A stretch of 50,295 nucleotides of DNA from Bacillota bacterium (GTDB taxonomy: Bacteria; Bacillota; Sulfobacillia; Sulfobacillales; Sulfobacillaceae). Where the stretch lies: NCBI GenBank assembly GCA_023475835.1, contig JAMCVM010000098.1, forward strand, positions 1-50,295, written 5' to 3'. Shown in pieces: positions 44,463-50,295 of this stretch; positions within the stretch are counted from its first letter, which is position 1; each line of letters begins with the position of its first letter. A model generated the notes under the pieces. It worked only from the letters and a program-made list of their open reading frames with translations. It was not told where the DNA came from and did not search any database. The position numbers were made by a program, and so were the translations under genes.

Positions 44463-44697
44463 AGAACCGAAACGAATACGGTAAAGGCAAGTCCCGTCTA
44501 CGGTGTCGAACGACTCCGGATAGGTCGCCTCCGCGCCATCGCAACCGCCCCATCGTCGCAGTGACCCTTCGCCCGATGGCGGGGTCGTTCAGTATGGGCA
44601 GAGGGGTTTTTCGAACTTCGGGGTGCAGTGTCCTGCAGGGGGCTGGGATCCACAGCCCTTCTCGGTGGGCGTAGCCCTCGTCTGCCACGGCCCAACC

Positions 44698-44720
44698 CAC
44701 GGGTCACTAAGTGACCCGTG
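44698..44720. repeat. Perfect 11-bp palindrome
   Basis: CACGGGTCACT and AGTGACCCGTG flank a single A. It lies just upstream of the IS66 transposase relic and may be part of that element's edge. Confidence 0.6.
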
Positions 44721-44744
44721 CACCGATGATCGGTCAGGCAAGCA

Positions 44745-45788
44745 TTGAAGGGACACGGTGCAAGAAAAATCTTTCGGAACTGCCACGCCAAGACGCAAGC
44801 CGCCTTTCCCCCAGAAGTGTCGGCTCCGGTGCAATATGGGCCAGAGATTGTCGCCCGCATCGTCTATCTGCAGGGTTACCCACGGCTTCCCATCCAGCGA
44901 ATTGGCGCATGGGTTCGCGATGAATGGCAGATTCGGTTGAGGTCCGGCCCGGTAATGCGCAGCATCCGTCAGGTTGCCGATCGCGGGGAACCGATCATGG
45001 AGACGGTCCGACTGGCTCTGTAGCAGGATCGTCACACCATCCACGCGGATGAAACCGGGATGCGCGTCCGAGGCCAGTGGGGGTGGTTTCATGTGGCCTC
45101 GAATAGCCAGTGGACGTGGTGATTCGCCCATCCTAACCGGGGACATAAGGCGATGGACGCCGCCGGGATTCTGCCGAATCGGCCGCCGGACAGCCATACC
45201 ATGCATGACGGATTATCCGCCTATCGAAAACAGCCGAGGACGGACTCGCTTGGTAATGTGCACCACGGTCGCGAACTAGAGGATGCCAAAGAACGCACCC
45301 ACCAGCCCTGGGCGGAGGAGTTGCGAAACCTGCTCTATGAAATGCATGATGCCACCGAGGCGGCCCGGCAGGCTGGAGCCACAGCGGTGGACTCCGCCCT
45401 CAGAGCGCGTTTGCGAAAGCGCTAGGACCCGTTGATTCGCCAGGGGCTCGAAGACCATCCTGAGACGTTGCCTGCCCCAGGGCGCCGACGGCGCCAAAAG
45501 CACAGAAAGACGCGAAACTGACTGGAACGACTCGATCGCGACCGCGAAGCAACGTTGCGCTTTTTGGATGACCTCACGGTTCCTTTTACGAATAATATGG
45601 CGGAACCTGACCTGCGCATGCTCAAAGTCCGTCAGCACATTTCCGGATCGTTTCGATCAGACAAAGGAGCCGAGCGGTTCGCGGTGATTCGCGGCTATTT
45701 GCAGACTGCGGCCAAGCAGGAACAATCCTTGTGGACGGTGTTGGAGTCCGTCGTCCATGATGAGCCGTGGAAACCCAACACGGGCTAA
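44745..45788 (+). pseudogene. IS66-family transposase (TnpC) pseudogene
   Basis: One frame reads through nearly the whole IS66 TnpC core: FPPEVSAPVQYGPEIVARIVYL, then HADETGMRVRGQWGWFHVAS with the catalytic Asp, MDAAGILP, QPWAEELRNLLYEM and the C-terminal FTNNMAEPDLRMLKVRQ with the last Glu. Four stops interrupt it without a frame change: TAG 45021, TGA 45120, TAG 45423 and TGA 45519. The N-terminal domain is missing, and no tnpA or tnpB of IS66 is seen. The protein is inactive. Ends of the element could not be placed. Confidence 0.85.
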
Positions 45789-46905
45789 CTTTTCTTTAAA
45801 GTAGGGTTTGGGTTGACCCGTCATAGCGCAGTCGCACCCAACAGCGCCGATGGAGGATGGCCGACCCCATCCCTCATCCGCGTTGCCATTTGCCACGCTG
45901 AACGTACCGAAAAAGTCGTCGCGCTCACAGGATCCCAACCATGGCGATCGGTATACCTAAATAGTTACCAAACGTTACCGCGCGCTGGGCGCTAACCCAG
46001 ATCGGGTCGTAACGTGACGGGGCGGAGACCCCGTGCCCGCGTTTTCCGCCAGGAACCCTCCTCACCAGGGTGTGGGGAGGATTCCTGGCTGTGCGCTGAA
46101 CCCATTCGCTTGGCGCTTGGTGTTGTGGCTGACTCCTTTTGTCTTTGGTTTAGCTAAGTCAGTGGTCATCAGTTCTAGCCTATTTCCGAGGATGCACCGG
46201 TGGTCGAGGAACTCCCCCAGGTGTACTCACAGTATTCGCTGATTGGCGTAGGCAGTGGGTTTCTGGTGAGCTTTACAGCGAATACTGGTGGTGCGTCAAT
46301 CAGCGAATCTCAGTCCCTTGGGCTGATTTCGGCTTTACGTCTTTCGCTCATCGGTTGTGTACCTGATGACACGAAAGTTAGTCGAAGTGATGACAAAACC
46401 GGTTAGCGCCAACAGCTTGGTGGAACACATTTGCATCGTGTCGTCGCGTTTCCCTAATTGGTCGTAATAGGTCACTCGCCCTTGCCGTTGACCCGATCAC
46501 CATTGCACCAGGGCTGGGCATAGGGGAGTTTGGGCTCTTTTGGCATACTTGCTCACCTCACCACCATCCTTCGACATCCACTGGCCCGACTTCTGCCAAC
46601 CTCTTTCTTCTATCGGATTGGGGATTCCCTTTGAGAGTCCGCCCGCCGTGTTGGCCCGAAGACTGGCCAGCACCGCAGGGGTTGCCCGGCGAAGGGGCCA
46701 AGACCGCGGGCGGCCTGCAATGGGCACGGACCCTTTGCTCGTGAGGCGACAGGGCCCGAACCATGCTCCGTTGCCTGGATGCAAGGTGGAATGGGCTACC
46801 ACCGTGCTATGAGGGTGGGGAACCGAGGCGACTGTGCGAGCGCCGGATTTCGTCATCGCGGCGCTCCGTGAACGCCTCGCTCAACTAACGGAGCGCTACG
46901 CGACC
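45789..46905. other. 1.1-kb stretch without a recognisable gene
   Basis: Frames of up to about 119 codons exist on both strands (for example 46497-46856 minus) but none has a known motif or a good ribosome site. Hairpin-forming sequences are present, such as ACGGGG/CCCCGT at 46016-46033 and the pair described at 46230-46308. Confidence 0.5.
46230..46308. repeat. Overlapping alternative inverted repeats
   Basis: The segment at 46230-46245 can pair in two ways: CAGTATTCGCTG (46230) with CAGCGAATACTG (46276-46287), or ATTCGCTGATTG (46234) with CAATCAGCGAAT (46297-46308). Both are perfect 12-bp matches and exclude each other. Confidence 0.6.
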
Positions 46906-47241
46906 TTATGAGGGGCGCTTCTCCGCGTGGCCTCCGAGTCGGTCGGCTAGTCGTCCAGCCACCGAAGGAATCATCGCCTCATTCCTGCCTGCCCGCCGAT
47001 TTTCATGCATGTCGCTCCCGCCGGCTTTCCGTCGGGGCCAGACCGTCACTTCAAGAAGGCCAGGGTACTGCGGGTGCCCTAAATGGCAGTGAACCGACCC
47101 ATTTTTCGACAGCAACGTGGTCTCTTCTTTGACGATCAAGCCAAGTTTCTGTGCCAATTCCCGGATGGTCGCCAGGAATGTGTCTTCATCCCAAGTTGAG
47201 ACATGCAAGTCTATGATGTCGTACGTGACCACGAGACCCAC
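46906..47241 (-). CDS. Hypothetical protein
   Basis: A 111-residue protein with a regular alpha/beta look (VVTYDIIDLHVSTWDED, then TIRELAQKLGLIV, LLEVTVWP and a helical tail). No Cys-rich, membrane or nucleotide-binding motif is visible. A GGGGA lies close upstream of GTG 47241. I do not recognise the family. It lies downstream of and parallel to the secreted protein gene. Confidence 0.5.
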   Translation of the reverse strand: MGLVVTYDIIDLHVSTWDEDTFLATIRELAQKLGLIVKEETTLLSKNGSVHCHLGHPQYPGLLEVTVWPRRKAGGSDMHENRRAGRNEAMIPSVAGRLADRLGGHAEKRPS

Positions 47242-47390
47242 TCCCCGAATTTGCTAATCCCATTATTGTCCGGTCCGGATCAGAACGCGCAAGCCTTTTG
47301 GGGGATTATCCGGCCTCTTAAGGCACATACGCCTCCGTTTATCCCACTGGGGACGGCCGGATGTATAACCTTAACGCGGCAACCTTGGCG

Positions 47391-48587
47391 TCATCGCTGC
47401 ACGAGCATCGGTGTCCAGGAGGTCCACGTCCTGCCACTATTTGTGGTTTTGGCCATGGTGGATGGCCCAGTCCGATTGTTCCACACCCATGCCACTCGTT
47501 TGTTTAGTAGATCCATGGCGGAATGCCGCAAAGCCCGGTCTGTCCATTCGGTTCGCGTCCAGGTTTGTCCCCCATTGCGCGATATCCACCAGAATGCTCC
47601 ACTGTGGTCCAAGAGCAGATGAGGTCCCAGGACTGCCACCGTTACCGTCGAGTCCGGTTGTCCCGGCAACCGCCGCAAGGGACCCCAAGTTTTGCCGAAA
47701 TTTGTTGTGGTGCGAACTTGTATGGTTCGCGAACCGTAGACCAGCAGTGCGCCGTCCGCCCCGCGAAAGATCGGCCAGCCATCGGGTCCCATACCGCCGA
47801 CTGAAACTGGAATCCATGTTCGACCGGCGTTGATGGTGTGCAGCAAGATCGGGTTGTGATAGATTTTCGACTCCGTGATCCAACCTGCGGTGGCACTGGT
47901 GAACGTCACCGGGCTTACCCCAACCATGCGTTGCGGGGAGATTTGACTGACGCGATGCCAATTGTGGCCGCCGTTGGTCGTGTGCCAGAGTTCCATGCCC
48001 AGGATGGTCATGCTCGCAGACGAAGAGGCACCAGGCTCAAACTGCAACCACCCATCATTTGCATTGACAAAATCCGCGCCATACAAGCTCGGATCGTCTA
48101 TGGCCGTATCGGATAGGTGCGGTAAGTGCACGGTCCACTCCCGCCATTGGCGACCGGCGTCGGAGGTGTGGCTGCACAACAAGACACCGCTTCCGTCAAT
48201 CGCCCGAGCGACTTCGGTGAGGGTTATGGCCGTCGACCTGGTGGGAGTCAATATAGCCGTGTCGTCCGGTGGTTCCGGCAAGGCATTTGCTTGCTGGTCT
48301 CGATAGGTGGGTATCCCAAGTGGAACCCCGGGAGGCGTCACGTTCATCCAGATTCGCCCGCCATTAACGGTATGCACCAGTTGCCCCCCCAAATGGCGGT
48401 CGATGCCCCAGCCTACCATCGTCGCTTTCATCGTCACGCTGACTAAATGGATGGGCGTGCCTGCGCTAGCCGCCGGGACACTGCTGGCAGCTCCACTGAG
48501 GCACGCACTCGCGACCACCCCCAGGACTCCCACCTCCCAACGCCCTGGTCGGCGCCAGTTCGGTTGCTCTTCATGCGGCTGATGCAC
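47391..48587 (-). CDS. Secreted YCF48/BNR-type beta-propeller protein
   Basis: The protein of about 398 residues starts with a basic stretch and a hydrophobic signal (VGVLGVVASACLSGAASS) and probably an Ala-rich cleavage site near residues 35-43. The rest is a repeated pattern of short blades with Gly-Gly/Asn-Ala-Gly-x-x-W turns (HTVNGGRIWMN, HTTNGGHNWHR, HTINAGRTWIPV, ISRNGGQTWTR, KTTNSGRTWTS). This is the look of YCF48/sortilin-like propellers. Function is unknown; binding at the cell surface is likely. GTG 48587 lies 8 nt after AGGAGG; ATG 48593 is the alternative. Confidence 0.75.
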   Translation of the reverse strand: MHQPHEEQPNWRRPGRWEVGVLGVVASACLSGAASSVPAASAGTPIHLVSVTMKATMVGWGIDRHLGGQLVHTVNGGRIWMNVTPPGVPLGIPTYRDQQANALPEPPDDTAILTPTRSTAITLTEVARAIDGSGVLLCSHTSDAGRQWREWTVHLPHLSDTAIDDPSLYGADFVNANDGWLQFEPGASSSASMTILGMELWHTTNGGHNWHRVSQISPQRMVGVSPVTFTSATAGWITESKIYHNPILLHTINAGRTWIPVSVGGMGPDGWPIFRGADGALLVYGSRTIQVRTTTNFGKTWGPLRRLPGQPDSTVTVAVLGPHLLLDHSGAFWWISRNGGQTWTRTEWTDRALRHSAMDLLNKRVAWVWNNRTGPSTMAKTTNSGRTWTSWTPMLVQR

Positions 48588-48913
48588 GCTCATTCCCTCC
48601 TGTGCAGGTCGGTCCGATCGAATCCTCACAAGAGATAACGCGCGACCAGGACGTTTGGTTTCACCGATCCTGCCTTAGGTGTAGGGCTTTTCATAAGTCA
48701 AAGGCACTGCCATCTCTTGGTTCAGCGTTAGAATCGTTCGCTTCCGGCTTACGGCGCACTCTTGCCTGTATGCGCCCCAAGCACTGGGGCATATTCTCCC
48801 CGTCCTGCAACGAAATCCCTCACGAAAGGGAGAGTCACCTAACGATTTTGTTAATAGTCTGCGTGCGGAAACAGGTAATGGTGTCTATGCTGCTATCGCG
48901 TCGGATCTTCGTG

Positions 48914-48919
48914 TATAAT
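48914..48919 (+). promoter_or_regulatory. Possible extended -10 element
   Basis: TATAAT at 48914-48919 is preceded by TG one base upstream, an extended -10. No good -35 is seen 17 nt upstream. Confidence 0.45.
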
Positions 48920-48935
48920 TCCAACGGAGGTAACC

Positions 48936-49016
48936 ATGGACTATCCCAAATGGTATACACAAGGATTGGGTATGATAACGGTCTGCCATGGAACCAAAAC
49001 TACCCAGAAGGTTTGA
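48936..49016 (+). CDS. Possible 26-residue leader peptide
   Basis: ATG 48936 follows CGGAGGTAACC, a good ribosome site, and a TATAAT box lies 17 nt upstream. The frame reads MDYPKWYTQGLGMITVCHGT and six more residues, then TGA, 18 nt before the next gene. It could be a leader peptide or the start of a truncated gene. Confidence 0.35.
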   Translation: MDYPKWYTQGLGMITVCHGTKTTQKV

Positions 49017-49034
49017 GTAAGGGGGGAAACCAAT

Positions 49035-49685
49035 ATGGGCACGCAGACCATCACTTACTACCTCGGGACGCTGCCAGAAGGAGCCCAACTTCAGTCTGTG
49101 GCTGCCGGCCCGATTACAATAGGCGGGCGCGAGGCACTCCGCGTTACGCTAACGGATGAAGCTTCAAAAGGCGAGCCCAACGTTGATTTCATCGATATGC
49201 CTACATTCTTGATGATTCCTGCAGATTTCAAGAACGGAACTATATCGGTAGACTTGTGCAGCCAGTTGCGAGATGATGCTCCGGCTTATGCACGCGGGTT
49301 CGCAGGCTTGGCATATCGCATAAGCGATCGTGGGGATGTCTTTGAAGCAGTCTACCTTCGTCCGTTAAACGGCTTAAAGACAAAGCCCGAGTCGCCTCGC
49401 GACAAGCGTGCCGTCCAGTATTTCGCATACCCTGAGTGGCGGTTCGACCGTCTGAGACAGGAATACCCAGACGGTCGTTTCGAGTCCGGCGCTAACATTG
49501 GCCCTGCCGAATGGGTTAATCTCACGCTGGAAATTGACGAGACCCATCTGACGGTGTTTGTCGATGGAGCCGAGTGCATTTCATTAGACAAGACTAAGGC
49601 GGAGGTAACCACGGGAAATATTGGTCTGTTCGTAGACATCGGGACCGAGGCTTTCTTTTCTGAGCTTCGGATCACTCAGCGTTGA
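49035..49685 (+). CDS. LamG/concanavalin-like fold protein
   Basis: The 216-residue protein has a beta-sandwich pattern with FKNGTISVDLCSQL, AGLAYRISDRGDVFEAVYLRP, WVNLTLEIDETHLTVFVDG and GNIGLFVDIGTEAFFSELRI at the end, typical of LamG or DUF1080-like domains that bind or act on sugars. There is no signal peptide. GGGGGGAAACC lies upstream of ATG 49035. Substrate unknown. Confidence 0.7.
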   Translation: MGTQTITYYLGTLPEGAQLQSVAAGPITIGGREALRVTLTDEASKGEPNVDFIDMPTFLMIPADFKNGTISVDLCSQLRDDAPAYARGFAGLAYRISDRGDVFEAVYLRPLNGLKTKPESPRDKRAVQYFAYPEWRFDRLRQEYPDGRFESGANIGPAEWVNLTLEIDETHLTVFVDGAECISLDKTKAEVTTGNIGLFVDIGTEAFFSELRITQR

Positions 49686-50295
49686 CGCCCTCGAAACGGG
49701 TATAAGAAATAAGGCGACTTAGCACGCAACCATCGCCATTGCGCAAGAGGATCGACCAGAAGGGCAAACTTTCTGGCGAGTTCGGTGAGCGAAGCGAATA
49801 GAGCCGTGTACTGGTAGGCGTCTCGCTCAACCCCTCGCAACATTCATAACCATCATGAATCATACGAACCGCATATGAACGGATGAAAGTGGATTTGATC
49901 CAACTCATCCATCTCGTCATCCGATCTCAATTGCAGTCCTCGGCTGACATTGTGGGACTAACCTGATCAAGGCTGTGTTCGACCGCCTTGATCAGGACTG
50001 TAAGTGAGCAAAATCATTCCCCGAAGCCCCCTCTATCCAAGCGGTTACTGGGATGCCGCTTCTCCATACGGCAGATCGCTAAGAGGCACGTGGGCCGCCT
50101 TTTGTGCCGACCGCCACCGGACCCAGAGCACGGTGATGGCATTACACTGCGAGGCGGTAGTGGCAGTGCAATGGTGTCAAGTTAACGATAGGCGAATATT
50201 CCTTACGTTCAATGAATTCGGTATTTATGGGAGCGATAGCCCCGTATCATCGGTAACTTCTCCATTCGATGCACGAAGATTCACGGATGGCCCCA
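49686..50295. other. Gene-poor right end of the window
   Basis: No convincing coding region. Frames at 49672-49920 (minus) and 49988-50185 (plus) lack ribosome sites and known motifs. Confidence 0.5.
49962..49996. repeat. 12-bp inverted repeat
   Basis: CCTGATCAAGGC (49962-49973) and GCCTTGATCAGG (49985-49996) form a perfect stem with an 11-nt loop. There is no T-run, so it may be a mobile-element edge or a protein site. Confidence 0.6.

Noticed and set aside
44745-45788. Stop-codon recoding in the IS66 frame
   Set aside because: Both TAG and TGA interrupt it, the N-terminal domain is missing, and other genes in the window use TAG and TGA as ordinary stops.

Overview
The window looks like a chromosomal segment of a spore-forming, sulfur-oxidising Firmicute, most like Sulfobacillus. 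Two things point there. The left half follows the Bacillus order yqfC-yqfD-phoH-yqfF(pgpH)-ybeY-dgkA-cdd-era-recO-glyQ-glyS-yqfL-...-dnaG-sigA, including the sporulation genes yqfC and yqfD. Inside that backbone sits a TusA / heterodisulfide-reductase-like / DsrE cluster of the sulfur-oxidation type. The assignment is inference from gene content; no 16S gene is present.

Layout. 1-1140: a minus-strand MqnE/MqnC/CofH-like radical SAM gene. 1336-15098: a dense co-directional housekeeping run, many genes overlapping by 4 bp, closed by a glycerophosphodiesterase gene and an intrinsic terminator. 15140-17125: a frameshifted MFS transporter and a TnpB-type transposon relic. 17340-24626: an eight-gene sulfur module, tusA, a divergent mvhD-like gene, an hdrA with a GltD-type oxidoreductase nested inside it, a canonical hdrA, a small winged-helix-like gene, hdrC, an hdrB-like gene and dsrE. 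24627-26126: gene-poor DNA with a long palindrome. 26127-28971: dnaG and rpoD. 29067-30956: asnB, apparently starting at AUC behind an RBS-masking hairpin. 30953-34086: a YaaL-like gene, folE and a drug-efflux MFS gene. 34724-42121: sugar/uronate and related genes (epimerase, Zn alcohol dehydrogenase with an apparent AUU start, SDR, uronate-isomerase-like protein, Eis-like acetyltransferase). This block is interrupted by a second TnpB relic and a decayed iscB gene that still carries a HEARO/omega RNA. 42233-44328: rnpB, rnhA, tdk and three tRNA genes (Asn, Met, Val). 44700-50295: accessory DNA with an IS66 transposase pseudogene, a secreted beta-propeller-like protein, a LamG-like protein, hairpins and long gene-poor stretches.

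The most interesting parts are the sulfur module inserted at the conserved yqfL-dnaG junction, its HdrA-GltD nested fusion, and the omega-RNA relics: two homologous TnpB right ends plus one HEARO RNA, none with an intact nuclease gene in the window. In the sulfur module TusA and DsrE would relay sulfane sulfur. The Hdr-like subunits would oxidise the carrier-bound sulfur and pass electrons through Fe-S/FAD centres, and the GltD-like insert offers a possible exit to NAD(P).
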